A stretch of 8,452 nt of DNA from Bacteroidaceae bacterium (GCA_028707655.1 JAQWAN010000075.1:1-8452), one strand, 5' to 3'. Positions 1 through 7,114 are shown, counted from the stretch's first letter. Numbers and translations are program-made. Notes: generated by a model from the sequence alone, not told the origin.

Positions 1-755
1 GCCTCGGACAAGGTGTAGGTTATAAAAGCTGTGGTATGCGGATCTTCCGATTGATGCTCTGTATAATATTTTTGCAGACTCTTTATAGCCGCTTCATAAT
101 CTCCATGCGTATTATCTTGATCCGCTTTTACAACCACATAGGTAGATGAGTTAACTGCATTGGATAGCATAATGGAATCCCGATACACATCGGCCAGTTT
201 AGCATATGCCCGTTGTTTATCTGCCGTAACAGAATAATCGCACATCGACCCATAAAGCGTTCTATAGATATGATAGTAATATCCTTTTAAATACTTATCA
301 AGCATGGTAACATGAATTGTTTTCATAATATCCAACGCCTCCTTATACATACCCGTTTTAACCATCAACTCCGCAATATTCATATTAGCACCAATTAAAT
401 AGTCCGGATGATTGATTTTCTTGGCAATCGCCATTCTTTTCTTGGCATAATAGAAAGCTGAATCAGCATTATAAGAACTAAAGGCAGAGTATAAATCGCT
501 TGCATACCTATATTGGTCGGTCAGTAATTTGGAGTGATTCAGATGAGAACGTAGCAATTGGATCTCCTTTAGCTTTTTGGCAGAATAAATAGGGGAATCC
601 TTAATTACCTTATCTAGCACCATTAAAAGTGAATCGACCTCACTAGTGACAGTCGTTTTGGCAGAGGTTGTACTAGGAAAAAACAACATACAAATAAATA
701 AGCTGCATACTAGCTTACAAAAAGAATATTTGTTGAATGGTTGTTGAATTAGCAT
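1..755 (-). CDS. Exported TPR-containing DUF6377-like protein, N-terminal part (gene runs off the window)
   Basis: This open frame gives 251 residues from the ATG at 755 and continues past base 1, so the C-terminal part is missing. Residues 9-32 look like an export signal: lysines at 9 and 14, a hydrophobic core around 15-26, then small residues ending at S31-A32. The mature part begins with VDSLLMVLDKVI (40-51), followed by a lysine-rich helix. Alpha-helical TPR-like repeats follow, the clearest at about 119-147 (GANMNIAEL, MYKEALDIM) and 217-234. This order resembles the N-terminal half of Bacteroidota DUF6377 proteins, which as I recall continue into a membrane helix, a coiled coil and a possible regulatory C-terminus; that part cannot be checked here. 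A function in envelope signalling is inference only. An alternative start at M23 would destroy the signal sequence. The gene is transcribed away from its neighbours and has no evident link to the ilv operon. Confidence 0.78.
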   Translation of the reverse strand, partial: MLIQQPFNKYSFCKLVCSLFICMLFFPSTTSAKTTVTSEVDSLLMVLDKVIKDSPIYSAKKLKEIQLLRSHLNHSKLLTDQYRYASDLYSAFSSYNADSAFYYAKKRMAIAKKINHPDYLIGANMNIAELMVKTGMYKEALDIMKTIHVTMLDKYLKGYYYHIYRTLYGSMCDYSVTADKQRAYAKLADVYRDSIMLSNAVNSSTYVVVKADQDNTHGDYEAAIKSLQKYYTEHQSEDPHTTAFITYTLSE

Positions 756-790
756 TGTGATTAACATCTATTGTTCATAAAAGGAGAAGA

Positions 791-798
791 CAAAGTTA
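791..798 (-). promoter_or_regulatory. Possible -7 element (TAACTTTG) for the DUF6377-like gene
   Basis: On the minus strand TAACTTTG matches the Bacteroidota -7 consensus TAnnTTTG and lies 35 bases before the ATG at 755, giving a 5' UTR of roughly 28 bases. No TTG/TTTG is seen 19-21 bases further upstream, so the -33 half is missing or degenerate. A second match, TACTTTTG at 911-918, also lacks a -33 partner and is farther away. Confidence 0.35.
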
Positions 799-1042
799 CT
801 TTTTTTCTACAATATTGCTAATATTCATACCCTTTTTATGTTGAGAAAGAATTCCCTCATTCACACCACTAATTCATCTGTTAAAAGAGGAAAAGCCGAT
901 AATCATCCAACAAAAGTACTTCACCACAGGTAGCTTTATGTTTTTCTTACCAATTTTGATGTATTAACATTCTTTAGGTGAGAAAAGCCTGTGAAAGTTA
1001 TGCCCTCTTCTAATTGATTACTACTCATTTTCTCTACATTTT

Positions 1043-1078
1043 CCTCTTAATCGAATTCTCAACCTATTTATTAAGAGG
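1043..1078. repeat. Inverted repeat CCTCTTAAT / ATTAAGAGG
   Basis: A perfect 9-bp inverted repeat (1043-1051 with 1070-1078) has an 18-base centre. After one mismatch it continues weakly (TTT against GAA, with one G-U pair). It ends about 30 bases before the candidate -7 element at 1111. There is no T-tract on either strand, so it is not a terminator. It could be an operator or a chance AT-rich dyad. Confidence 0.35.
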
Positions 1079-1110
1079 TGAAAAAGAACAAAATCAGACG
1101 TAAAAAGGGC

Positions 1111-1118
1111 TATATTTG
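1111..1118 (+). promoter_or_regulatory. Possible -7 element (TATATTTG) for the small membrane protein gene
   Basis: TATATTTG fits the Bacteroidota -7 consensus TAnnTTTG and would start transcription near 1124, about 39 bases before the ATG at 1163. No TTG is found at the expected -33 distance, so support is partial. Its correct orientation and distance slightly strengthen the case that the downstream small frame is a real gene. Confidence 0.35.
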
Positions 1119-1162
1119 CAGATACTTTTTCAAAAAAAACAAAATAGAACTTAATAATAAGA

Positions 1163-1420
1163 ATGAAAAAAGCTTATTTTCTTCAGTACACAACGATTGT
1201 GCTAACTATTGCATTTCTTTTTATTTACTACTTCACTAAGGAGGAAATGTTTTATACAATGTCGATAGTGATTCCTATGATTCTTGGGGGCTATCTCACC
1301 ACATTTTCTATGCGTGAAATAAAAGAAAAAGAGAAACGCGTTAGATTAATTGTGAATCTAGTTATTGTTATTGTAATCATTGCACTATTAGCATATCTTC
1401 CTATAGCACAAAACCGGTAG
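1163..1420 (+). CDS. Small predicted three-helix inner-membrane protein, unknown function
   Basis: An 85-residue product I do not recognise. Three hydrophobic segments are visible at about residues 5-24, 29-48 and 61-80. The loop between the second and third (residues 51-61, REIKEKEKRVR) is strongly charged and net positive, and the first loop is the short acidic TKEE. By the positive-inside rule this predicts a cytoplasmic N-terminus (MKK) and an external C-terminus. The start is chosen because it is the first ATG after the A-rich stretch and a possible TATATTTG element at 1111. There is no Shine-Dalgarno site, which is normal for Bacteroidota. No catalytic motif is seen. Its neighbours point away from it or converge on it, so context gives no function. 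Coding status rests on the well-formed membrane topology; a chance frame in AT-rich DNA remains possible. Confidence 0.55.
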   Translation: MKKAYFLQYTTIVLTIAFLFIYYFTKEEMFYTMSIVIPMILGGYLTTFSMREIKEKEKRVRLIVNLVIVIVIIALLAYLPIAQNR

Positions 1421-1539
1421 AGGGACTATAAATTAAACGCTGTCTGTATTAAAAAAATCATTAAATTAGCGACTGTCTTTTTGTAAATAAGATTGACTCC
1501 TAAATTAATCAACAATGAAACCAAATGATTATTTCCATT

Positions 1540-1591
1540 TTAATCTGGTAGTCGTGACTACCAATATGGTTCACCATGACTACCAGGTTAA
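1540..1591 (+). repeat. Composite inverted repeat with alternative pairings
   Basis: The arms 1540-1553 and 1578-1591 pair over 14 bp on the plus strand, with one G-U pair and a 24-base centre; the core is CTGGTAGTC / GACTACCAG. The centre holds a second GACTACCA copy (1556-1563), so the left arm can instead fold locally as GGTAGT-cgtg-ACTACC. There is also a small ATGG-ttca-CCAT hairpin at 1566-1577. The long and short folds exclude each other. No T-tract follows, so it is not a simple terminator. The 14-bp stem has an A-C mismatch if read as minus-strand RNA, which slightly favours a plus-strand RNA role. Confidence 0.6.
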
Positions 1592-1613
1592 TTAACTGCA
1601 GTAGAAAACGGCT

Positions 1614-1646
1614 ATAGATAGGGCATTTATCGAAAGAACTATCTAT
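1614..1646. repeat. Inverted repeat ATAGATAG / CTATCTAT
   Basis: A perfect 8-bp inverted repeat (1614-1621 with 1639-1646) with a 17-base centre, 22 bases after the composite repeat. The arms are AT-rich and no T-tract follows. It may be a weak RNA hairpin or chance. Confidence 0.3.
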
Positions 1647-1731
1647 CAACAAAGCAGATTCTTACGCTATACGATTCATTCATCATAACGTGGCAGACAA
1701 ATGTGGTTAATATAATCTTTGGAAAAAGAAC

Positions 1732-1762
1732 AAAAAAAAAGCTGTCCCTATTACAGGACAGC
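1732..1762 (-). terminator. Rho-independent terminator of the ilv operon
   Basis: Read on the minus strand, GCTGTCC and GGACAGC form a 7-bp GC-rich stem around an 8-base loop (1748-1755), followed immediately by nine T residues (plus-strand A-run 1732-1740). It starts 36 bases after the ilvC stop codon. On the plus strand the stem is followed only by CTCTTTTA, so termination in that direction would be weaker. Confidence 0.93.
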
Positions 1763-1798
1763 CTCTTTTATTACATTATAGCATTCTTAATGCATCGC

Positions 1799-2842
1799 TT
1801 AGTTATTCTCTGGACGCAATTTACGTACAGTAACCGCTGTTCTCCACATCTCACTCTCACGCAACTGACGTAGTTCTTCGTTCAGTTTCTCACGATAATC
1901 TGGTTGAGAGTTGCTATCGATAGAGATTTGTGCTTCTTTACCTGTTTTTACACTATCGTACAACAAGCCCATAACTGGTTTGATGGCATCGTGGAAAGGT
2001 CCCATCCAATCGAGTGCACCACGTTGTGCAGTGGTAGAGCAATTAGCATACATCCAGTCCATACCATTCTTTGCAAATAGAGGCATCAACGATTGTGTCA
2101 ACTCTTCTACCGTCTCATTGAAAGCTTCAGATGGCGTATGACCATTCTCACGTAAAGTCTCAAATTGTGCTAATAGCAATCCTTGGATAGCTCCCATCAA
2201 AGAACCACGTTCACCTGTTAAATCGGAATAAACCTCGCGTTTAAAAGTGGTTTCAAAAAGATAACCCGATCCAACACCAATACCTAATGCTATTACACGA
2301 TCGTGTGCACGACCCGTAGCATCTTGATAAATAGCATACGATGAGTTCAAACCACGACCCTCTAAAAACATGGTACGTAAAGAAGTACCCGATCCTTTAG
2401 GTGCTACCAAAATAACATCTACATCTTTAGGTGCTATAATATTTGTACGCTCGCTATAGGTGATACCAAAGCCATGTGAGAAATAAAGTGCCTTACCAGC
2501 TGTTAAATTCTTTTTCACAGTAGGCCATACCTCAATCTGAGCTGCGTCAGAAAGTAGATACTGGATGATGGTACCACGTTGACAAGCCTCATCAATCTCA
2601 AACAAAGTTTCACCAGGAATCCATCCGTCGGCTACTGCCTTGTCCCATGTTGCTCCTTTACGTTGTCCAACAATCACATTAAAACCATTATCGCGCAAAT
2701 TTTTAGATTGTCCAGGGCCCTGTACACCGTACCCAATCACTGCAATTGTTTCCTCTTTTAATACTTCTTTTGCTTTTTCCAATGGAAATTCCTCGCGGGT
2801 TACTACATTTTCCATAACACCGCCAAAATTCATTTGTGCCAT
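1799..2842 (-). CDS. ilvC: Ketol-acid reductoisomerase (acetohydroxyacid isomeroreductase)
   Basis: IlvC catalyses the Mg-dependent alkyl migration and NAD(P)H reduction of acetolactate or acetohydroxybutyrate to the dihydroxy acids used by IlvD. The 347-residue protein has an N-terminal Rossmann domain with a dinucleotide loop at 37-45 (GYGVQGPGQ, the Bacteroides-type variant of GYGSQGHA). A cofactor-specificity loop follows (GQRKG, 59-63); its basic R61/K62 suggest NADPH use, an inference. H123 lies in SHGFG. In the helical C-terminal domain D207, E211, E243 and E247 keep the spacing of the family's metal ligands, and S269 in NCSTTAQRG matches the substrate-binding serine. The MAQMNFGG start agrees with relatives, so M4 is unlikely. 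It is the last gene of the operon, 78 bases after ilvN, with A-rich sequence and no Shine-Dalgarno before its ATG, and a strong terminator 36 bases beyond its stop. Confidence 0.98.
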   Translation of the reverse strand: MAQMNFGGVMENVVTREEFPLEKAKEVLKEETIAVIGYGVQGPGQSKNLRDNGFNVIVGQRKGATWDKAVADGWIPGETLFEIDEACQRGTIIQYLLSDAAQIEVWPTVKKNLTAGKALYFSHGFGITYSERTNIIAPKDVDVILVAPKGSGTSLRTMFLEGRGLNSSYAIYQDATGRAHDRVIALGIGVGSGYLFETTFKREVYSDLTGERGSLMGAIQGLLLAQFETLRENGHTPSEAFNETVEELTQSLMPLFAKNGMDWMYANCSTTAQRGALDWMGPFHDAIKPVMGLLYDSVKTGKEAQISIDSNSQPDYREKLNEELRQLRESEMWRTAVTVRKLRPENN

Positions 2843-2920
2843 TTTGTTTTGTTTTAAATTCTATTTCTTGTGAAAATTAATCGCTATCTCTTATTAAATA
2901 TTGATGCAAATGCACCAGTA

Positions 2921-3475
2921 TTATTTTTTCTTTTTGTTGGTGTGCTCTTTAGCACGATCGTTTAGATATTGGCTTACTGGCTCAATACAACTTTTGGGAA
3001 TGGTTACCCTACCCGAACGGACAAACTGTAATACGCAGTTCAGCGCACTAAGTTCTCTGTAAAGAGCAGATATATCTTCGCTGCTTCCATTCTTTTCTAC
3101 TATGGCAAATACCGGATTCACCTCCACAATATGTGCGTTATATTGACGCACCACCTTAGAGGCTTCCGATTGTGATTCAAATTCGGACATCGACACCTTA
3201 TATAGGGCTATCTCATGCGAATAGATCTCATCGTCAGTAAAAAACTGTGCTTGTAACACTTCAATCTTTTTTTCTACCTGCTTCACCACTTTCTCAATAT
3301 TGTTTCTATCGGTACACGCAGTAATGGTATACTTATGTACGCCCTCTATGGAGGAAGCGGAAACATTCAGACTCTCAATATTGATCTGAAGACGCGTGAA
3401 GACAGCTGTGACCTGACTCAATAATCCGGCAAAATTTTCCGAATGTACTATTAATGTATATAGTTTGTTCTCCAT
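2921..3475 (-). CDS. ilvN: Acetohydroxyacid synthase small (regulatory) subunit
   Basis: This 184-residue protein is the regulatory partner of IlvB; in this family it activates the catalytic subunit and carries feedback inhibition by valine. An ACT domain spans about residues 4-75. G17 (NFAGLLSQ) and N32 (NIESL) correspond to positions known from E. coli IlvH to matter for valine binding, so valine sensitivity is expected but inferred. A linker with an acidic stretch (FTDDE, 79-83) leads to the C-terminal ACT-like domain, about 88-160, ending in the typical RSGRV signature. The tail is basic (HTNKKKK) and longer in charge than in E. coli. The start lies only 10 bases after the ilvB stop, so co-transcription and probable coupled translation fit the need for matched subunit amounts. 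In Bacteroides an acyl-ACP thioesterase gene follows; here ilvC follows directly. Confidence 0.95.
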   Translation of the reverse strand: MENKLYTLIVHSENFAGLLSQVTAVFTRLQINIESLNVSASSIEGVHKYTITACTDRNNIEKVVKQVEKKIEVLQAQFFTDDEIYSHEIALYKVSMSEFESQSEASKVVRQYNAHIVEVNPVFAIVEKNGSSEDISALYRELSALNCVLQFVRSGRVTIPKSCIEPVSQYLNDRAKEHTNKKKK

Positions 3476-3485
3476 GTTCTTTTTT

Positions 3486-5183
3486 TTAGCACTCCAATAA
3501 CATCTGACTTACTGTTCCACCTGGTGGAATCATCGGCATAACAGATCCCTCTTCGATAACGCGTGCCTCTAAAAAGAAGGGGCCATCGGTTGCCACCATC
3601 TCGGCAATCGCTTCTTGGAGTTCTTCTCGTGTAGTAGCTCGCTTAAAAGGGATACCATAGGCACCCGCTATCTCTCCATAGTCGGGGTTCATCATAGGGG
3701 TAAAGGAATATCTATGTTCAAAGAACATCTCTTGCCACTGCCGCACATTACCCAAATAATTGTTATTAAGGAGGATAATTTTGACCGGGGCTTTTTGCTC
3801 CATGATAGTACCTAATTCCTGAATATTCATCTGTAAACCACCATCTCCCATAAAGGAACAAACCATACGGTCGGGTCTACCAAAAGTGGCACCAATGGCA
3901 GCAGGAAGTCCAAACCCCATTGTTCCCAAACCACCAGAGGTGATAATACTTCTGTTTTGGGTATACTTAAAATAGCGAGCAGCCATCATTTGATTTTGTC
4001 CTACATCGGTCACCAAGATGGCTTTATGTGCTGTAGCTTCGCTTACGGCTCTAGCTACCTCGCCCATTGAGAGATGATCGTTGGTAGGATGCAGTTCTGG
4101 AAGAATCACTTTTTCATTTTCTTCGCGCTCATAAGAGGTAAACGTTTTTAACCATTCTGCATGACGAGTAGGTACAAGCTGTTCGGTTACGGCCACCAGC
4201 GTTTCTTTACAGTCGCCTAGTACAGCAATATCCACTGGTACATTCTTATTGATTTCCGCGGGGTCAATATCGAAATGAATCACCTGGGCTTGTTTAGCAT
4301 ACGTGGCCAAATTGCCGGTCACTCTATCGTCAAAACGCATACCCACGGCAATCAGCACATCACAATTATTGGTGTTTACGTTCGGTCCAAGATTACCATG
4401 CATGCCCAACATACCTTTGTTCAAAGGATGATTAGAGGGCAAAGCCGAAAGTCCTAAAAGAGTACAAGCAACGGGTAGTTGTGCTTTCTCAATGAAAGCA
4501 AGTAGCTCCTTTTGCGCATCTCCTAACTCCACACCCTGTCCCACTAATACTAGTGGACGTTGTGCCGTGTTAATCAGCGCAGCAGCACATTCCACTGCAC
4601 CTAATTCGGTGGCAGGTATTGGCACGTAGCTACGAATAAAATCGATTGTAGTAGGACGATATTGCGCCTTTTCTATCTGTGCATTCTTTGTAAAATCTAA
4701 CACAACAGGACCTGGTCTACCACTTTTTGCAATATAAAAAGCGCGTGCCACAGCCCATGCCACATCTTCTGGATTACGAATCTGAAAGCTCCATTTGGTG
4801 ATGGGTTGTGTAACACCTACCAAATCAATCTCTTGAAAAGCATCTGTTCCTAACATATCGGTGGACACCTGTCCAGCAATCACCACCACGGGTGTACTAT
4901 CTATCATTGCATCGGCAATACCTGTTATGGTATTGGTTGCACCTGGTCCACTGGTTACCAAACAGACCCCTACCTCACCCGAAGAACGGGCAAATCCTTG
5001 TGCAGCGTGAATAGCACCCTGTTCATGACGCACTAGCACATGATGCAACGTTTTTCTATAATCGTACAATGCATCAAAAACTTTCATTATAGCGCCACCA
5101 GGATAACCAAAAATTGTACCTACTCCATGATCTTTCAAGGAACGGATAAATATTTCACCTCCAGAAATTAGCTCATTTTTCAT
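3486..5183 (-). CDS. ilvB: Acetohydroxyacid synthase large (catalytic) subunit
   Basis: IlvB condenses pyruvate with pyruvate or 2-ketobutyrate to make acetolactate or acetohydroxybutyrate, the first common step to valine and isoleucine. The 565-residue protein has the full three-domain layout of thiamine diphosphate enzymes. The N-terminal domain has GYPGG (26-30) and the catalytic glutamate E54 in VRHEQGA. The central domain carries the FAD-associated RFDDR (283-287). The C-terminal domain has the ThDP/Mg motif GDGG (446-449) with D447 and N474 at the usual 27-residue spacing. W483 (RQWQ) corresponds to the plant sulfonylurea-site tryptophan. The FAD-region and RFDDR motifs favour anabolic AHAS over the catabolic FAD-independent acetolactate synthase, as does the adjacent ilvN. 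The start is 20 bases after the ilvD stop with no Shine-Dalgarno. Length and all key residues look normal. Confidence 0.98.
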   Translation of the reverse strand: MKNELISGGEIFIRSLKDHGVGTIFGYPGGAIMKVFDALYDYRKTLHHVLVRHEQGAIHAAQGFARSSGEVGVCLVTSGPGATNTITGIADAMIDSTPVVVIAGQVSTDMLGTDAFQEIDLVGVTQPITKWSFQIRNPEDVAWAVARAFYIAKSGRPGPVVLDFTKNAQIEKAQYRPTTIDFIRSYVPIPATELGAVECAAALINTAQRPLVLVGQGVELGDAQKELLAFIEKAQLPVACTLLGLSALPSNHPLNKGMLGMHGNLGPNVNTNNCDVLIAVGMRFDDRVTGNLATYAKQAQVIHFDIDPAEINKNVPVDIAVLGDCKETLVAVTEQLVPTRHAEWLKTFTSYEREENEKVILPELHPTNDHLSMGEVARAVSEATAHKAILVTDVGQNQMMAARYFKYTQNRSIITSGGLGTMGFGLPAAIGATFGRPDRMVCSFMGDGGLQMNIQELGTIMEQKAPVKIILLNNNYLGNVRQWQEMFFEHRYSFTPMMNPDYGEIAGAYGIPFKRATTREELQEAIAEMVATDGPFFLEARVIEEGSVMPMIPPGGTVSQMLLEC

Positions 5184-5203
5184 AAGTTCTAAGGGGTTAA
5201 AAA

Positions 5204-7012
5204 TTAATATTCGTCAATCATTCTCACTGCACCTTTATCAGCAGAGCTTACCATACTAGCGTATGCCTTTAAGCTCTTTGGCACATATCGATTGCGTGTT
5301 AGCGGACGCATTGGGCGAGCCGCCAGTTTCTTATCCGAGAGTAACACATTAATGCTTCGTTTCGGGATGTTTATTTCGATGATGTCACCATCCATCAATT
5401 TACCTATATTGCCGCCAGCAGCTGCTTCGGGTGATATATGTCCGATACTTAAACCAGAGGTACCACCACTAAATCTACCATCGGTGATTAGTGCACATTC
5501 TTTGCCCAGATGGCGCGATTTGATATAGGAGGTAGGATATAACATCTCTTGCATACCTGGTCCACCTTTTGGACCTTCATGGGTAATCACCACTACATCA
5601 CCACTCACTACTTTTCCCTTTAAGATACCCTCACATGCTGCATCTTGCGAATCGAACACTTTAGCAGGTCCTTTAAACACCCATATACTTGCATCAACAC
5701 CAGCTGTTTTTACCACACAGCCATCTTGTGCTATATTTCCTTTAAGCACTGCCAAACCACCATCTGTGCTATAAGCATGTGCTTTATCGCGTATACAGCC
5801 ATCTGCTCTATCCGTATCTAAATCTTTATAATAATATTCTTGTGAGGCCATCTGCAGATTAAAAGCGCCTGCAGGTGCACTTTTATATATTCTTGTTGCA
5901 TTCTCGGAAATGGTAGGAGATGTTATATCATAGTTGGCAATGGCTGCTTCTAACGTATGTCCATCGATACGTCTCACCGATGTGTCTATCAAGCCAGCTT
6001 TTGCTAACTCAGCAAGGATAGCGAGAATACCACCCGCACGATTGACCTCTTGCATATGATAAATAGGCGAGTTAGGAGCCACTTTACATAGACAAGGTGT
6101 CTTGCGAGAGAGTTCATCAATATCATCCATCGTAAATTCTACACCAGCTTCGTGTGCAATAGCGAGGAGATGTAGTACCGTATTGGTAGACCCTCCCATG
6201 GCTATATCCAGCGTCATCGCATTTAAAAAAGCAGCACGTGTAGCAATGCTACGAGGCAGTACAGAGTCGTCGCCCGCTTCATAATAACGCAGTGCATTTT
6301 TTACAATGAGTCTAGCTGCTTGTATAAAGAGTCTATGACGGTTGACATGTGTTGCTACCACCGTACCATTTCCAGGAAGTGCCATACCCAATGCCTCATT
6401 CAAGCAATTCATCGAGTTAGCAGTAAACATGCCAGAACAGCAACCACAGGTAGGACAGGCACTCTTTTCCACCTTTGCTATTTGTTCATCACTGATGGAT
6501 GGGTCAGCCGACTGTACCATAGCATCTACTAAGTCGAGATGCTTACCATCTAGTTCACCAGCTTCCATCGGTCCACCCGAGACAAAGACAGTTGGTATAT
6601 TTAGTCGCATAGAAGCCATCAACATACCCGGAGTAATTTTATCACAATTACAGATACAAATCATAGCATCTGCCTTATGTGCATTCACCATATATTCCAC
6701 GCTATCGGCAATCAAGTCGCGTGATGGAAGCGAATAAAGCATCCCGTCGTGTCCCATAGCAATACCATCGTCAATAGCAATGGTATTAAATTCTGCTGCA
6801 AAACAACCAGCTTTTTCAATCTCCGCCTTTACGTGTTGCCCAACATCATGGAGATGAACATGTCCAGGTACAAATTGAGTAAACGAGTTAACAATGGCTA
6901 TAATTGGCTTTCCCAATTGTTCTTTTTTCATACCATTGGCCATCCATAGAGCACGCGCACCCGCCATTCTGCGTCCTTGCGTACTAAAAGAGCTCCGTAA
7001 TAAATTTTTCAT
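5204..7012 (-). CDS. ilvD: Dihydroxyacid dehydratase
   Basis: IlvD dehydrates the two dihydroxy acids to 2-ketoisovalerate and 2-keto-3-methylvalerate, the step before transamination. The 602-residue protein aligns by eye along its whole length with E. coli IlvD (616 residues). Visible landmarks are NSFTQFVPGH (42-51), DDGIAMGHDGM (81-91), NCDKITPG (122-129, with cluster cysteine C123 and K125), CPTCGCCSGMFTANSM (186-201, with cluster cysteine C192), MGGSTNTVLH (272-281), GPKGGPGMQEM (480-490) and DGRFSGGTSGLSIGH (511-525). The E. coli-like sequence suggests the oxygen-sensitive [4Fe-4S] type, by inference. Oddities are extra cysteines C121 and C191, where E. coli has serine, next to the two cluster cysteines. 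It is the first enzyme gene of the operon, and its ATG lies 13 bases after the T-run of the attenuator terminator, so its transcription should depend on read-through. Confidence 0.98.
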   Translation of the reverse strand: MKNLLRSSFSTQGRRMAGARALWMANGMKKEQLGKPIIAIVNSFTQFVPGHVHLHDVGQHVKAEIEKAGCFAAEFNTIAIDDGIAMGHDGMLYSLPSRDLIADSVEYMVNAHKADAMICICNCDKITPGMLMASMRLNIPTVFVSGGPMEAGELDGKHLDLVDAMVQSADPSISDEQIAKVEKSACPTCGCCSGMFTANSMNCLNEALGMALPGNGTVVATHVNRHRLFIQAARLIVKNALRYYEAGDDSVLPRSIATRAAFLNAMTLDIAMGGSTNTVLHLLAIAHEAGVEFTMDDIDELSRKTPCLCKVAPNSPIYHMQEVNRAGGILAILAELAKAGLIDTSVRRIDGHTLEAAIANYDITSPTISENATRIYKSAPAGAFNLQMASQEYYYKDLDTDRADGCIRDKAHAYSTDGGLAVLKGNIAQDGCVVKTAGVDASIWVFKGPAKVFDSQDAACEGILKGKVVSGDVVVITHEGPKGGPGMQEMLYPTSYIKSRHLGKECALITDGRFSGGTSGLSIGHISPEAAAGGNIGKLMDGDIIEINIPKRSINVLLSDKKLAARPMRPLTRNRYVPKSLKAYASMVSSADKGAVRMIDEY

Positions 7013-7025
7013 GTCTTATCTCTTT

Positions 7026-7065
7026 AAAAAAATAAAGCCTTTCTCACATGTGTGAGAAAGGCTTT
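7026..7065 (-). terminator. Attenuator: intrinsic terminator in the ilvD leader
   Basis: On the minus strand a perfect 15-bp inverted repeat (7051-7065 with 7034-7048) with a 2-base centre forms a stem starting AAAGCCTTTCTCACA. After one A it runs into seven T residues (plus-strand A-run 7026-7032). This is a strong intrinsic terminator lying between the promoter and ilvD, 13 bases before the ilvD ATG, so it must be bypassed for the operon to be expressed. No gene on either strand ends here that would need it; the upstream transcript is the short leader peptide. In the plus direction the repeat is followed by CAATTTGTTTT, a poor terminator tail. Confidence 0.93.
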
Positions 7066-7114
7066 CAATTTGTTTTATATTTCGTACAGAATACATACAT
7101 AACCTAACTCACAC
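7050..7114 (-). promoter_or_regulatory. Predicted antiterminator pairing that competes with the attenuator
   Basis: The leader RNA segment GTGTGAGttAGG (minus strand, 7114-7103) can pair with CCTttCTCACAC (7061-7050), which is most of the 5' arm of the terminator. This gives 7 bp plus 3 bp around a 2x2 T-T internal loop. It is an imperfect copy of the terminator 3' arm (9 of 11 bases identical). The leader peptide stop codon TGA (7111-7109) sits inside the segment. A ribosome finishing the peptide would mask it and allow termination; a ribosome stalled at the upstream Ile/Leu/Val codons would leave it free to form the antiterminator. I found no convincing additional pre-emptor stem. The pairing is seen; the switching is inferred. 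Confidence 0.75.

Larger units (their letters stand above)
756..1162. other. Gene-free spacer between divergent genes
   Basis: This 407-base AT-rich stretch separates the minus-strand DUF6377-like gene from the plus-strand small membrane protein gene. I see no convincing reading frame, RNA gene or terminator in it. It holds candidate -7 elements pointing outward at 791-798 (minus) and 1111-1118 (plus), plus the 9-bp inverted repeat at 1043-1078. Confidence 0.6.
1421..1731. other. Gene-free region between convergent transcription units, with inverted repeats
   Basis: This 311-base stretch lies between the 3' end of the small membrane protein gene and the terminator of the ilv operon. No convincing reading frame is seen. 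It holds the composite inverted repeat at 1540-1591 and an 8-bp inverted repeat at 1614-1646. CTGTC occurs twice (near 1441 and 1475) as a short direct repeat. I find no hairpin with a T-tract that would terminate the plus-strand gene, and no TAnnTTTG match on either strand. Confidence 0.55.

Noticed and set aside
1439..1490. Possible terminator after the small membrane protein gene
   Set aside because: CTGTC repeats and a short T-run before TTG are present, but the CTGTC copies are direct repeats and only a 4-bp CGCT/AGCG pairing can be drawn, so no credible stem exists.
2877..2912. Internal promoter or hairpin between ilvN and ilvC (minus strand TGCATTTGCA)
   Set aside because: TGCATTTG has G instead of A at the second position of the -7 consensus, and the hairpin has only about 5 bp with a small loop and no T-tract.
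3481..3488. A-run at the ilvB stop as a programmed slippage site joining ilvB and ilvN
   Set aside because: The run lies at and after the stop codon, both proteins have complete domains and a normal separate start for ilvN, so no frameshift is needed.
6342..6737. A 131-codon plus-strand open frame opposite ilvD
   Set aside because: It lies wholly antisense to a well-conserved enzyme gene, resembles no family, and has the look of a shadow frame. The same applies to shorter plus-strand frames opposite ilvB, ilvC and ilvD.
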